A stretch of 64,000 bases of DNA from Paragorgia papillata (GCA_035771165.1 JAWNZC010000013.1:1479001-1543000), one strand, 5' to 3'. Positions 1 to 25,607 are shown, counted from the first letter of the stretch. Notes: a model not told the origin generated them from the letters alone. A program made the numbers and translations.

Positions 1-37
1 TCTGTCTCTCGACCGATCTGTCTGTATTTGTCGATCT

Positions 38-40
38 GTT

Positions 41-85
<45 letters not shown>

Positions 86-86
86 G
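38..86. repeat. (TCTG)n microsatellite
   Basis: An almost pure TCTG tetranucleotide run at the left edge, leading directly into the GACTC-rich minisatellite. Confidence 0.9.
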
Positions 87-1425
87 ACTCAACTCGACTC
101 GACTCGTGACTCGACCCATGATTCGACTCGTGACTCGACCCAATTCTTGACTCGACCCAATTCGTGACTTGACTCGACTCATAATTCGACTCGTGACTAA
201 ACTCGACTAATGACTCGACCAATAATGACTCAACTTGTGACTCGACTCGTGACTCAACTCGACACGTGACTCGACTCATGATTCGACTCGTGACTCGACC
301 CAATTCGTGACTCGACCTAATTCGTGACTTGACTCGACTCATAATTCGACTCATGACTCAACTCGACTCATAATTCGACTCATGACTCAACTCGACTCAT
401 AACTCGACTCATGACTCAACTCGACTCATAATTCGACTCATGACTCAACTCGACTCATAATTCGACTCATGACTCAACTCGACTCATAATTCGACTCATG
501 ACTCAACTCGACTCATAACTCGACTCATGACTCAACTCGACTCATAATTCGACTCATGACTCAACTCGACTCATAACTCGACTCATGACTCAACTCGACT
601 CATAATTCGACTCATGACTCAACTCGACTCATAATTCGACTCATGACTCAACTCGACTCATAATTCGACTCATGACTCAACTCGACTCATAACTCGACTC
701 ATGACTCAACTCGACTAGTGACTCAACTCAACTGACTCAACTCGACTCATAATTCGACTCATGACTCAACTCGACTCATAATTCAACTCGTGACTCAACT
801 CGACTCATGACTCAACTCGACTCATAATTCGACTCGTGACTAAACTCGACTCATGACTCAACTCGACTCATAATTCGAATCGTGACTCAACTCGACTCAT
901 GACTCAACTCGACTCATAATTCGACTCGTGACTAAACTCGACTCATGACTCAACTCGACTCATAATTCGACTCGTGACTAAACTCGACTCATGACTCAAC
1001 TCGACTCATGGCTCAACTCGACTCATAATTCGACTCGACTCATGACTCAACTCGACTCATGACTCAACTCGACTCATAATTCGACTCGACTCATGACTCA
1101 ACTCGACTCATAATTCGACTCGTGACTCAACTTGACTCATGACTCAACTCGACTCATAATTCGACTCATGACTCAACCTGACCTATGATCGACTCATGAT
1201 TCGACTCGTGGCTCAACTCGACCAATGACTCGACTTGTGACTCGACTCGTGACTCAACTCGACCTATGATCGACTCGTGATTCAACTCGTGACTCGACTC
1301 GATTCGTGACTTGACTTGACTCGACTCATGACTCGACTGGTGACTCAACTCGACCTATGACTCGATTCGACTTGTGGCTCGACACTTGATTAGCTCGACT
1401 CGTGACTCGATTTTAAGACGACTCT
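87..1425. repeat. GACTCAACTCGACTCATAATTC minisatellite
   Basis: About 1.3 kb of tandem variants built from the words GACTCAACTC, GACTCATAATTC and GACTCGTGACTC. The central part (about 340-720) is the most regular; both flanks are more diverged, as expected when turnover is concentrated in the middle. Open frames across it are serine/histidine-rich repeat translations and not genes. Confidence 0.95.
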
Positions 1426-1787
1426 TTACAACACTGGGAACAATCAGACGATACAGAAATGTCTTTTGTATACTCACCTTTCGCTATACTGGAAAGACAA
1501 TCCTGCCAGATTAATGTTGTTGCATCCCGGAATAAGGAAACTCAACGGAGCAAGAAACCCAAACATTCGCAAGATGAAAATAAACAGCGTTGCTTTTTTG
1601 CACGATTGTTTTAGGGAAAACTTTTTAACGACTATCGACCCCAAAAAAATTCCAACTGAAATAAAAAAATAGACAAAGTTGTGAAACAGTTGAAAAAGTG
1701 TTGGCCAAAAATCATATGAAATTGCTTAAATCAATGGTGTAAGAGAGTTTAAGCGGTTCAAAGGACGACTGTTATTTGAGTTATTTA
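1426..1787. other. Unassigned stretch
   Basis: Ordinary AT-rich sequence with a 68-codon open frame at 1466-1672 that resembles nothing I recognise. It probably belongs to the intron or the region downstream of transporter gene 1. Confidence 0.4.
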
Positions 1788-2252
1788 AAGGGGATTGGCA
1801 TTAAAAATTAAGTTTGTCTAATTTGAAAGAACTCATAAAATTGTAATAGAAGATCCTTTACAACTTTTTCGTATCTCTCTTCGTTTTCAAGATTTTTCAA
1901 TTTTTTTGATATGTAAATGAGATGGTCTCTGACGTCAGGTGTGGGGTAAAATATTTTCACATGTAGCAAAACCAGTTATATCTCTAAGTTTGTTCAGCGA
2001 AATCATTTGAAACTGTGCACATAAAAACTCCTTGCGACGCTGAACATTTCATGTTAGATATGTAAGTGATTTTGCTCTGTATGAAAATATTTTACCCCAC
2101 TCCTGACGTCAGAGACCATCTCATTTACATATCAAACAAATTGAAATATCTTGAAAACGCAGAAAGATACGAAAAAGTTGTAAAGGATCTTCTATTACAA
2201 TTTTATGAGTTCTTTCAATTTAGACAAACTTAATTTTTAATGCCAATCCCCT
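1788..2252. mobile_element. Palindromic MITE, about 465 bp
   Basis: Two arms of about 215 bp are near-perfect reverse complements: the left arm begins AAGGGGATTGGCATTAAAA and the right arm ends in its complement. They are separated by a short spacer near 2010-2035. TTA lies on both outer sides, compatible with a PIF/Harbinger-type 3-bp target duplication. The right end abuts the next element directly. It is non-autonomous, with no coding frame. Confidence 0.75.
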
Positions 2253-2256
2253 TTAA

Positions 2257-2379
2257 CCCTTTACTGGGCAGTCGGGCACATTACCAGGATATCTCCACTT
2301 GACGAGTAAAATAGTCTGGCGTTAGCATGCAGAGTAAGAGTAATAAGTTGCCAAATGACAACCATGCCCGGTAAAAGGA
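2257..2379. mobile_element. piggyBac-like MITE flanked by TTAA
   Basis: An element of 123 bp with ends CCCTTTACTGGGCA and TGCCCGGTAAAAGG, flanked by TTAA on both sides (2253-2256 and 2380-2383). TTAA targets and termini starting CCC are hallmarks of the piggyBac superfamily. The inner part contains the GACGAGTAAAATCGTC hairpin word. Relatives are at 11977, 36931, 44830 and 45228. Confidence 0.7.
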
Positions 2380-2445
2380 TTAAAAAAAATCCACATGTGC
2401 AGTGGTCGTAGCTTTTTCGTTTTTTAATTGCCGGAGACCAATGCT

Positions 2446-2735
2446 ATTACTTCAAAAACTCATTAATAATTCATGAGGAACACCGCACAAAGGAAATCAG
2501 TACCATGTCCGTGGTTTTATACCTGATAAAACTTCTTGACGTCAGAAAGAATACTAATGAACATACAATTTTATATAAAGAATACTAATGAACATAACAT
2601 CCAATAACGAATCGTTTTTGAAGCCATTCAAAACACTCGCATCGCGTGTTTTATGAGATCTAAAACATTCGGGCTGCGCCATCGTGGTTTTAAATCTGAT
2701 AAAACACTCCTGCTCGTGTTTTAAATATTACTTAT
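2446..2735. mobile_element. AAACACTCG-family palindromic repeat
   Basis: A copy of a family that starts near ATTACTTCAAAAACTCATTA and ends in a stem made of AAAACACTCGGGCTGCGCC and its complement, then TTTAAATATTACTT. The same text recurs at about 6495-7345 and 7570-7860, with diverged relatives at 22505 and 26189. No protein is encoded. Confidence 0.65.
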
Positions 2736-2767
2736 TACCTCCGCCAGGACGTTATGTCTTTACCTCC

Positions 2768-2905
2768 GTTTGTTTGTCTGTTTTTCCGTTCGTCCGTTCG
2801 TCCGTTCGTCCGTTCGTTCGTTCGTTCGTTTGTTTGTTTGTTTGTTTGTTTGTTTGTTTGTTTGTTTGTTTGTTTTGTTTGTCTGTTTGTTTGTTTGTTT
2901 GTTTA
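2768..2905. repeat. (GTTC)n/(GTTT)n microsatellite
   Basis: A tetranucleotide tract that shifts from GTTC/GTCC units to GTTT units. Frames through it give only Phe-Val-Cys repeats or, on the other strand, Lys-Gln-Thr-Asn repeats. Confidence 0.9.
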
Positions 2906-2979
2906 TTTCTCTGTTCGTCTGTCGACGTGTAGAATTTCAAGTGATTATGTTTGATAATAACAAAGATATATAACCATCA

Positions 2980-3552
2980 ATAACGTTTTTTTAAACGTCA
3001 AAACGGTTTTTCTTAAACGTTAATTTTCGTGACGTAGACACTTTAATAATATAACAAATGTTTGCATCGTGATTTAGATTTGGGTTTTTTGGGGGGTTAC
3101 CTGCCTGGTATTAATCAAACACAGTCGAGAAACATTTTCCTAAATATTATTTGGAACTGGAAACAATGATAGACCACAGGCCTGACAAGAAGGGGGTCAA
3201 CCTGGTCGATAACGAGGGGCCCGCGGTCGAAAGGGTCCCATTTTTAACAAAACGATAAATTCAATTCTATAATAATCTGAAGTTTCAGTATTGATCATTA
3301 CATTACGTTGGGTTTCTAATGGATTTGTCACTGTTATGGCTCTTGTGTGAATTCATTAGTGCCATTATGACTTTGTCATTACCGTCATGGGGCCTCTCTA
3401 GTCTTTTCAATTCACTACCATGGGTCATCTTCATGGTTTGATAAAATAAGACAAACATGAAGGGGGGGTAGCCAGGGGGCCACAAATATTTTTGGCCAGC
3501 GGCCCAACATTTCTCTCGGCGACCCTGATAGACCATGAGATGGGTAACATAC
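2980..3552. other. Intron 4 sequence of transporter gene 1
   Basis: The sequence downstream of the exon 4 donor. I searched it for a counterpart of gene 2 exon 5 (the LGG..LGGF segment) and found none, so the next exon lies beyond the left edge. Confidence 0.6.
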
Positions 3553-17361
<13,809 letters not shown>

Positions 17362-17457
17362 GTTTCAATATATACGCGGACCCTTGAAAATAAAAAAAAA
17401 TAACGAAGTTTAAAAATCAATAACAAAAGTATAATATTTAACAATACAGACTAAATA

Positions 17458-17485
17458 TCAATATATATATATATATATATATATA
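17458..17485. repeat. (AT)n microsatellite
   Basis: A short TA dinucleotide run about 100 bp upstream of the gene 1 start codon. Confidence 0.85.
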
Positions 17486-18870
17486 ACGATATATACTATA
17501 TATACACTGTCTGTAGCTCCGTCAGCTCGTACTGTTTTCGCCTTGATTTTCGTTTTGTAAAGCCGTGTGAAGGAATAGCTTGTTTTTCGTCACCTTGCAG
17601 ACGCGTTTAGATAAAGGTTTGTTTTGCAAACTTATCCGTGCGCGTTTATAGTATTAGTATTATATCAAGTATATCCGCTTCGTCACGCGCAATTACGCAA
17701 TTTATATATTAAATTCCAACGTCCTTCCCAATAATGCGTCACAAAAAAATTCAGTTAGTGCTGGGCAACATGCAGCTGGATCAGGCAAGAACGTATTACA
17801 GAACCGGAGGTTTGCACATTGTCGTGCACCCCCACCAGTTCTTTTTTTATAGCTAGGGAGTTTAAAACGTGCTAAATACATCTAAATTCTAAACCTATAT
17901 TTACGTTTACATGCACTTTAATTACATAATGGATTAATTGACTGATATAGTTTCTCTTTTAGAACCTCGAGTGGTTCAATACTATTTTACATTATTTGTC
18001 TTTATTTGTTTGTCTTTTACATCTCTATTTGTTTCTTTATTTAAATCATTTTAGCCCTTATGGATTGTTTTCACGACACGAAACAATACGAAATCGTGAA
18101 AATTCGGTCGTGAAACAATACGAAATGTTTAAATTATTAACAATAGAGTTAAATTTCCATAGGACTTTATCCTATAAGTGGTGCGCCAATATGCATGGCT
18201 GCCATTTCAATTGTTTTGCCGATGCACCAATATATATCAAATATATGGCCGTCGTGACGTCGGATAAAAACCAAGAATAGATCGAATCTATTTACATACG
18301 AAGATTAATGCAAGTACAAAACGCGTAAACGAACCATTCCGACATTTGAATACAGACTGATACACACACACACACCCCACATCCCCCCCCCCCCCGAGAA
18401 TATGTGAAAAATGATATTTTCTAAATGTGAGCAAGTGAAATTCATAATCCTTTACATCATGTGTCTCACAATTTTGTCAGACTAAATATTACTATTAAGT
18501 ATTAAGTACTTATTTATTATATATTTATATACATGCTAGGGCATGCTAGAATATACAGCATGACGAATTATCTACGTAAAGCTAGGGCAAGGTTTCCTGC
18601 GTATGTTCTAGGACTACCAACGCCGGTGTATAATCTTACAGGCATTAATAAACAAAGTGCGAAGTGATTATAGCGCCTTACCCAAGCATCAGACAATCCA
18701 ATCTGGCTTTGAAGGAATATCGTATTTCACCGAATCACAAGTCTGGTAGCTAATATCGTGTGCGTTGTGGTGCTGAATTTCACCAAATAATATTGTTTAA
18801 ATAAAAAAAAATTCACCAAGAACAAAAAAATACAAAATTATGTATATTAATTAAAAGATATATTATTGCA
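17486..18870. other. Upstream flank of gene 1
   Basis: Presumed 5' region of transporter gene 1. It has an AC run followed by a C run at about 18363-18396 and a 94-codon plus-strand frame (17996-18280) without recognisable similarity. I could not assign a TATA box or initiator. Confidence 0.35.
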
Positions 18871-18879
18871 TATTTCGAG

Positions 18880-19080
18880 TGCCGGGTGGAAGGGTCCGTT
18901 TTGGCGTGAGGGCCGGGCGCCGCCACCGGGCTGTATACATTTTAAGACCAAACCGGGACCAGTTGCGAAAAATGCAACTACACAGGCCTTCCGGCAGCAA
19001 TTGAACGCACGACCTTGCCGCGATTCTAGTGCAGTGCTCTGACCACTGAGCCACGGAGGGCGTTGCCGAGAGCTTGATCG
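18880..19080 (-). mobile_element. tRNA-derived SINE, minus strand
   Basis: Read on the minus strand: CTCTCGGCAACGCC, CTCCGTGGCTCAGTGGTCAG (A box), AAGGTCGTGCGTTCAATTGC (B box), GGAAGGCCTGTGTAGTTGC, TTTTTCGCAACTGGTCCCGG. The 3' body is replaced after the ATGTATAC block by a GC-rich segment. It is arranged head to head with the copy at 19180. Confidence 0.8.
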
Positions 19081-19179
19081 CGAGAATATCCCTAGAACAT
19101 GCTATGTAATCGAGTGAAATGCCCAATATTGCTTCTAATAAACCCAATTCTCTCCTGGCATTACCACCTTAATGTATAC

Positions 19180-19410
19180 AGAACTCGCGATCAAGGCTCT
19201 CGGCAACGGGCTCCGTGGTTCAGAGCATTGCACTAGAATTGCAAGGTTGTGGGTTCAATTCCTGCCGGAAGGCCTGTGTAGTTGCATTTTTCGCAACTGG
19301 TTCCGGTTTGGTCTTAAAAGGTACATATTCTACACTCGAATTTTCCTTCACCAAAAATCCCTAGAACATGCCATGTAATCGAGCGAAATGCCCAATATTA
19401 CTTATATATA
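19180..19410 (+). mobile_element. tRNA-derived SINE, plus strand (best copy)
   Basis: The full order is visible: head CTCGCGATCAAGGCTCTCGG, A box CTCCGTGGTTCAGAGC, B box GTGGGTTCAATTCC, then GGAAGGCCTGTGTAGTTGC, TTTTTCGCAACTGGTTCCGG, GGTCTTAAAAGGTACATATT, CCTTCACCAAAAATCCC, and the tail AATGCCCAATATTA followed by a TA run. About 230 bp, non-coding. Confidence 0.85.
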
Positions 19411-19494
19411 TATATATATATATATATGATACTTATTAACGTTTCGTTGCTAAACTTGCAACATCTTGTTATTCGCAAAGCCACAGTTGCTGAT

Positions 19495-19672
19495 CTAAAC
19501 ATATATTGAGTGTTCAAGTTAAATCTCGCATGTTGTTTCTACTTGTATCTAGATGGAAAGTTTCCGATCTGATCGAAACGGATGACTGACATCAATCCAC
19601 GCAGTCAAACTGGCGTTTTTTCGGATCCGATTCGACTGTGAATCCGGTTCATGTATAAACAGGGCCCTTAGA
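19495..19672. mobile_element. MITE fragment with CATGT...AAACAGGGCC end
   Basis: It shares GAGTGTTCAAGT, ATCTCGCATGTTGTTTCT, CCGATCTGATCGAAACG and ATCAATCCACGCAGT with the element at 28569-28965. The right end reads AAACAGGGCCC then TTA. Confidence 0.6.
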
Positions 19673-19944
19673 TTAGTAATGAACAACTTTCGCCAACATG
19701 TATTACTAAAACAAAAGCCTGATTTTGAAATCGAGAAATAGAAAAGAAAAGCGGCAACACTAAATAGAATTTACCCAGTTTTATTACTTGTTGAAAAGAG
19801 TTACGATTAATGATACCGATTATGGCGCAACATGCGTCATCAATTCTTAACTTTTTTAATTAATTTATGGTATTTATGGAACTAGTGTTCGCGCCCAGCT
19901 GAAAATATTTTATATTGTAAAATCATATGTCGTTCAGTTCAATT

Positions 19945-20120
19945 TAGAGCAAAGTGAAAAGGTGGTAAATTGCCGAGATTTTTAGCAACAAAATATATAT
20001 TAACGTTTCGAATAGAGCCTTTCATCATCAGATAAAACCGAGAGCCCTTCGTCAGTATTTCATCACTATTTCGATGCTACAAATCTCTACTGACAGTTTA
20101 CTAGTTCAGTGCATACTATT
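19945..20120 (-). ncRNA. Hammerhead-like module, minus strand
   Basis: Read on the minus strand, CTGATGA (plus 20025-20031) is followed by an irregular stem region and GAAA (plus 20006-20009), then ACGTTAATATATATTTTG and GCTAAAAATCTCGGC. TTTTA just before CTGATGA can pair with TAAAA downstream as a short stem I. A second CTGACGA lies about 40 bases upstream, so the module may be partly duplicated. Confidence 0.45.
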
Positions 20121-20124
20121 CTCC

Positions 20125-20745
20125 GGCTAACTGACAGATGTTGACCCTGGGGCTATATCTGCCTCGAAATCGGGATGGGGCGCGAGTATACGCCGAGACG
20201 AACTAAACTAACCACGGCATCAACATCCTCAACAAGACCACCCTACCAACTCCGCAACATCACAAACAAACAAGATCATCCAACCCTGACTGCGACAAAT
20301 ATCAAACCAAAAAATGTGATACTTCGACATACCAAAAATCATACTCATTTCGGACAACAAGAACATGGAACATACTACCAAAAACTATTACAACAAAAAA
20401 CATCACACTCTCAAACTTCAAGAAGTTACTATTCAACATATGACGTAGGCGACCCACGAACATGGAAAAGCATATGTTTAAAATACAACACAGCTACAAG
20501 CCTTATGAACCCACCATCGTGTTGCTTTTAGTGGATATCGTAGTACATTTAATGTATGTTGTATATCGTTATGTATTTTTAAAGTAACAGTTAAATCGTA
20601 CTTGTTTTGGGACCGCAGTAATTGGCACTAGCTGTTGCGGTTACCCAGCCTATTGTCTTAATGTCTGTATTTATGTTTGTAATGTGTATGGCAAAGTTAT
20701 TAAAATAAAAAAAAAATAAACTAAACTAAACTAACTAATATATAT
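20125..20745 (+). mobile_element. LINE 3' end fragment
   Basis: A frame on the plus strand ending at about 20447 contains SYSFRTTRTWNILPKTI followed by NFKKLLFNI and a stop. This is the extreme C-terminal tail typical of CR1/L2-type LINE ORF2 proteins (a W-N-x-L-P block then a Lys-rich F-K segment). About 270 bp of 3' untranslated sequence and an AATAAA/ACTAA-rich tail follow. 5' truncated. Confidence 0.65.
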
Positions 20746-21350
20746 ACTACATGGAAAGCCCTATCAGTAATATCTAAACCGTAAAGTTTTTTCGTTTGTT
20801 TTTGCTGTACTAGCTGTCGTACGTTAAACTCAGAGAAAAACTCTGAGCTCCAGAGGGGACTCAACTTTACTAACTTCAAGCTGAAAACACTAAAAACATA
20901 CAATATCTAAACTGTTAACTGTCCCTTGAGGTCCAGTAAGCGCCATTCTTCGTTGGTCCAGTGTTACTAGTACAGGAGGAAACTGGAGTACGCTGAAAAA
21001 ACTGCAGTGCGGTTTGGTAGAGTTAAACTGGAAGCACTGTTCGCATATAGCCATAGGCGGCCAGCGTGAAATTTTAGTCGAATAACTGAACCGACCAATT
21101 ACACTCTATATATACTATACCACTAACAACGTCATGCGCGTATTATGTAAGAATGTTTTCAGGTGAGACAATTGTACTTTGAAACTTCACTGATAAACAA
21201 ATTCAAGGGCCACTGCATGACAGCTGTGTTATCATTAGCCGTCTTCACTCATTTGTAATCAAATAAAAGCATATAATGCAATAAACATTTGGAATACCCG
21301 CTTGACAGAAGAATAGCGAGATGAATAATTTATATATGTTGAAAAATGGT
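20746..21350. other. Unassigned intergenic stretch
   Basis: No gene. A short segment near 20815-20890 (GTCGTACGTTAAACTCAGAG) resembles 7370-7440, suggesting an old shared repeat. Confidence 0.35.
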
Positions 21351-21352
21351 CT

Positions 21353-21476
21353 CATCGAACTATACTCAGTTCAGACTGTATTATATACGATGTGGAAATT
21401 CATACTCGAGTAATTAATGATGAAACAATTTCCACACGGTATAACACAGTCTGAATTGAGTATATAGTTCGATGCT
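21353..21476. mobile_element. Short palindromic MITE
   Basis: ATCGAACTATACTCAGTTCAG and ACTGTATTATA on the left are mirrored by ACACAGTCTGAATTGAG and TATATAGTTCGAT on the right around a loop of about 30 bp. Confidence 0.65.
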
Positions 21477-21518
21477 GACTTGATGAAACGAGATAGTTTT
21501 GAAATTCAGTATTTAAAC

Positions 21519-21566
21519 CCCGTAGCTCAGTTGGTAGAGCGTCGGACTAGGCGTTACGCAGAGTAA
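21519..21566 (+). other. tRNA 5'-half-like sequence
   Basis: CCCCGTAGCTCAGTTGGTAG followed by AGCGTCGGACTAG matches a tRNA D arm (A box), but the anticodon arm is broken after GGACTAG and no B box follows. Likely a SINE head fragment and not a functional tRNA. Confidence 0.6.
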
Positions 21567-21825
21567 AATACTGTATATAAATATATATTATGTTTACATA
21601 TCTCCGCACAATTACTCTGGCGCTAAAAAGCGACGCATACATCACTATTTCTATGTAAGCTATTCGTGAAAGTGGCCGCTTTGACGCTTTACCCCGGTTT
21701 TTAGTGAATAGAAAGGCTCAAAGGTTATAAATATATCCCGCGGTGCGTATAGAGATAAGACACAATGTTGTGATATATAATCGATTATAGTATATAGTGA
21801 CTGTTTGGTATTTTCTGGTCAGTTA

Positions 21826-22075
21826 TCGACTTCGACTCTCGACTTCGACTCTCGACTTCGACTCTCGTTGGACTCTCGACTCTTGACTTCGACTCTCGAC
21901 TCTCGACTCTCGACTCTCGACTCTCGACTCTCGACTCTCGACTCTTGACTTCGACTCTCGACTCTCGACTCTCGACTCTCGACTTCGACTCTCGACTTCG
22001 ACTCTCGACTCTCGACTCTCGACTTCGACCCTCGACTCTCGACTTCGACTCTCGACTTCGACTCTCGACTTATAT
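21826..22075. repeat. GACTCTCGACTTC minisatellite
   Basis: Tandem ACTCTCG heptamers with interspersed ACTTCG units. Word usage is similar to, but distinct from, the array at 87-1425. Confidence 0.93.
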
Positions 22076-22504
22076 AGTTACACTCAATCCAGCCGAGGTC
22101 AAGTAACTTTTCTACTTGCCCGGTATGCCTTCATTAACAATTACAGTCACTATATACTTACCGCTGTGGATGGTAAGGTGCAGACTTGGATCCTAAGCTT
22201 AATTGTTACTTGGATTCAGGTCAAAGGCCATGTTTTGGTCTCCAGCCCTGAGCCGTGACCTGTCCACCAATGTCTGCACCTATCACACCGACTATGTCGG
22301 TGGAAATTATTTGCCAATAGCTTTGTTAATAGGGTGGGTTGGTGGGTGCAATCTGGTGTTAGCTACACTGGATTCGCCTTGTTTGCTCACCGGCTGTCTA
22401 AGGCACAATGACGCAGCCTTTGAGGGAGGTATACCTATTTACCTGCCCTCGCTTTACTCTCCTCAGGCCCTGCAGCGCGCGTTCCTTTATTGTTAACCTT
22501 GGTT

Positions 22505-22795
22505 ATAACTAACCTCATTAAGATGAAAACAAAGGAAATCAGTACCGAGACGGTGAACTGCATGATATCCATTCTTAATTAGCATAGAATTTTGCAAACT
22601 TTCAATCTGATTTTTCCATAAAATACTGATTTGTTTGAGAAGCTAGATCAAACACTCGAAAAGTGTTTCATCCTCTATCCAGTCACCTCGAAATTGGTTA
22701 AAAAACTCGGCCTACGGCCCCGTTTTTCAACCACTTCTCGGTGACTGCATATCGGATGAAACACTCTTCCCCGAGTGTTTGATCTATTACATGTA
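22505..22795. mobile_element. Palindromic repeat with CGAGTGTTTGATC end
   Basis: A diverged relative of the 2446 and 7020 family: AAAGGAAATCAGTACCGAG, then a stem-rich end with CACTCGAAAAGTGTTTCATC and TGAAACACTCTTCCCCGAG. The C-rich apex CGGCCTACGGCCCCG corresponds to GGGCTGCGCCC in the other copies. Confidence 0.6.
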
Positions 22796-22874
22796 TATAT
22801 ATATATATAGGATTGTCGTTGATAAATTAGATACAGTGCTCTAAGCTAGCTATATAGGTATAGAGCGAGTTCTA

Positions 22875-23000
22875 CTCTGAGTTGAGTTCGCGCATTGGGA
22901 GCGATCTTCACTAGGCAACTAAAGTGTTCCGTCACATAGTTGAAACGGAACACTATAGTTGCCTGAAGATCGCTCCAATGCGTGAAACTCAGAGTAGCAA
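22875..23000. repeat. Long hairpin, about 125 bp
   Basis: TACTCTGAGTTGAGTTCGCG, CATTGGGAGCGATCTTCA and GGCAACTAAAGTGTTCCGT are mirrored on the right as ACGGAACACTATAGTTGCC, TGAAGATCGCTCCAATG and ACTCAGAGTA. The loop is about 10 bp. Confidence 0.8.
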
Positions 23001-23311
23001 CATTATTACATTTTATGACTGTATCACTATAAGTATATATATATATAGTCGTGATGTACGACGGCCGTTTTGACTTTTGACACCCCGTGCCGAAAAACTT
23101 TGTAATTTATGTACCATCTATGTAAATCTATCAAGATCTATGAGATCTTGTCGGCTATTCTGTTGTCTGACTGTGCAGTTGTTTTGATTAGTCTATACAA
23201 TCATAGTCATTCAATATATATATATACACGACGTTCCGTGTTTATAAATTTCGATTTAGTAACGCTTTTAGACGGCCGGCCAACCTCGATAAAAGTGTCT
23301 CAAAAACACCG

Positions 23312-24262
23312 TTGATGGCATTTTTTGTTATACAAGCAGGCAACCTGATGCCAGATCGTATCGGATAGTATATACTTTGAACGTGAGGGGGGGTTGCGAG
23401 CCGTAATTTTGAATTTATATACTAAAATTTATGTTTTTTTAAAAACACATTGGAATGGATGGGATTTCTGTGGAGTCATGCAAACTACGTTGGTGTTCTA
23501 TTTTGAATGGCTCACTTCAGCGTGCGTGAAGTTCTGATTAACCTAATTCGGATAACTCACAATGATAAACAAACAAGAAATATGGCGTAAATACACCTAA
23601 ATATAACACTTCGAAGAAAAGCTACAACAACATATAAGCTTGCAAAGAATCAGAAATTTATTAGATCTGGTGGTAGCTACAGGAAAGTCTCATATTCGTA
23701 AATTACCTTGTTTTATTTTGATAATTTACCGATACCGCCATGTATCTACTGTTATAAAGCTGAGCTTTTGTACTACAGTGTAGTGTTACTTATATTGTTC
23801 CTTAGACAATTAACTCACCGGTTCTGGCGGTTCAACAGTGCTAGTCATCTTGATCAATGTCTAAGCTACATTTCTATAGTGGTTGCCTGCTTGTCACAAA
23901 AAGTTGGCTGATTGTTAGCTATGGCTGTTCTTCGAAGTGTTATATTTAGGTGAATTTGAGCCATATTTCTTGTTTGTTTATCATTGTCAGTTATGCGAAT
24001 TAGAATAATCAGAACTTCACGTACGCTGACTGGAACTGTCATTCTGAATTTAGCAATCTAAATTAAACACAAACGTATATTAGACATTTAGTCAGCTCTT
24101 TACAGATATCCCTTCCATCATATTGTACTTTCAAAAAGCTCTATATTTTAGTATATAAATCAATAATTACAGATGGCAACCCCCCTCACCTTCAAAGTAT
24201 GCACTATCCGATACGATTTGGCATGGTTGCCTGCTTGTAACAAAAAATGCCATCAAAAGTAA
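23312..24262. mobile_element. Long inverted-repeat element, about 950 bp
   Basis: The left arm starts TGATGGCATTTTTTGTTA and the right arm ends in its complement. The arms (about 350 bp) share AAGCAGGCAACC, ATCGTATCGGATAGT, TGATAAACAAACAAG and AAATATGGC, but have diverged by scattered changes, so this is an older insertion than 24593-25607. The centre has no usable frame, and I saw no clear target duplication. Confidence 0.75.
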
Positions 24263-24592
24263 TATTTTGAGGCCTTGGTAAGCCGTCTATTTCGGGTTGA
24301 TACGCAATAAAACGAGATACATGCATGTGAGGAAGAAGAGTAAATGTAAACTTACCCGAATCAAGCCAAGGGTTTGAACGAGGATTATCAAGTGCTTGAG
24401 TACGGAGGCTGGGATAATGATAATGCGTATGGGCATGGCCGATTACTTATAAGAGGTTTAGTTCATGGGTCAACCTGCATGCCTGGACACGTTCCGTAAG
24501 CTAGTCATAACACTCATAATTAATGATATGCGAATATGAAATAAGGTACTGAATAATAGCCCATATGCACTTAGGCAACGCTACGAGATGAC

Positions 24593-25607
24593 GAGATAGT
24601 CTAATCGGCGCGCCTCGCGAGTCGCGAGTAAATGGCGCGAGTAGCGACTAAATGGCGCGAGTAAACTTTTGTCGCGGGCTTTTGTTCCGGCTTTAATTTT
24701 GCCTGGATCTTTTTCTCCGGTTTTGCTACCGGGGGACAAAGAACCTAAAAATATAGATGCAATAATAGATTAACTCAAATTTCCTCAACGTGTGTTCAGT
24801 TGTTTACGCACAGATAATGGACAGCGATGTATCTTCTAAACGCTGTATAAATCGTCTGTAGTTTCTTTATATCGCGCTCCGTCCAACTTACCAATATACT
24901 TAGCCGACTTCTATCGATTTTCATGTCGACAATTATTTTGGCCGAATATTAGTCGATGGTTCTCTAAGTGCATTTAGGTGAGAATGACGCAAAGACGCAC
25001 GGCGCACAACAAAAATGACTTGTTTTTATTTTATATTTGTATACTATAATATACGTTACCTAATAAATGGTATGTGAATGCTGTTTTGTCAATTTGATGC
25101 TATATAGCGCGAAAATTAGTGTGAGCTTTGGTCTGGTCTGGCCTTTTTGTGCCTAGCTGGAGGTGGCGGTAATATCTTTTTCCGTTGGAAAATATGATAG
25201 TGACGACATACATTGACAGCAAGCTATTAAAGATATTTATCAAATATGGACTAATATTCGGGCACAATAATCGTCGACATGAAAATCGATAGAAGTCGGC
25301 TAAGTTGGACGGAGCGCGATATAAAGAAACGACAGACGATTTATATAGCGTTTAGAAGATACATCGCTGTCCATTATCTGTGCGTATTACGCACAAACAA
25401 CTGAATACACGCTGAGGAAATTTGAGTTAATCTATTATTGCATCTATATTTTTAGGTTCTTTATCCCCCGGTAGCAAAACCGGAGAAAAAGATCCAGGCA
25501 AAATTAAAGCCGGAACAAAAGCCCGCGACAAAAGTTTACTCGCGCCATTTAGTCGCGACTCGCGCCATTTACTCGCGACTCGCGAGGCGCGCCGATTAGA
25601 CTATCTC
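24593..25607. mobile_element. Mutator-like (MULE-type) inverted-repeat element, 1015 bp
   Basis: Terminal inverted repeats of about 365 bp begin GAGATAGTCTAATCGGCGCG and remain nearly identical, implying recent activity. A 9-bp direct duplication CGAGATGAC flanks both ends (24584-24592 and 25608-25616). Long TIRs with 9-bp target duplications are typical of the Mutator superfamily. Each arm contains short direct repeats of AAATGGCGCGAGTA near the tip. The roughly 280-bp core has no coding frame, so it is non-autonomous. Confidence 0.85.

Noticed and set aside
22203..22496. 97-codon plus-strand frame
   Set aside because: No recognisable domain, no splice context, and isolated between repeats.
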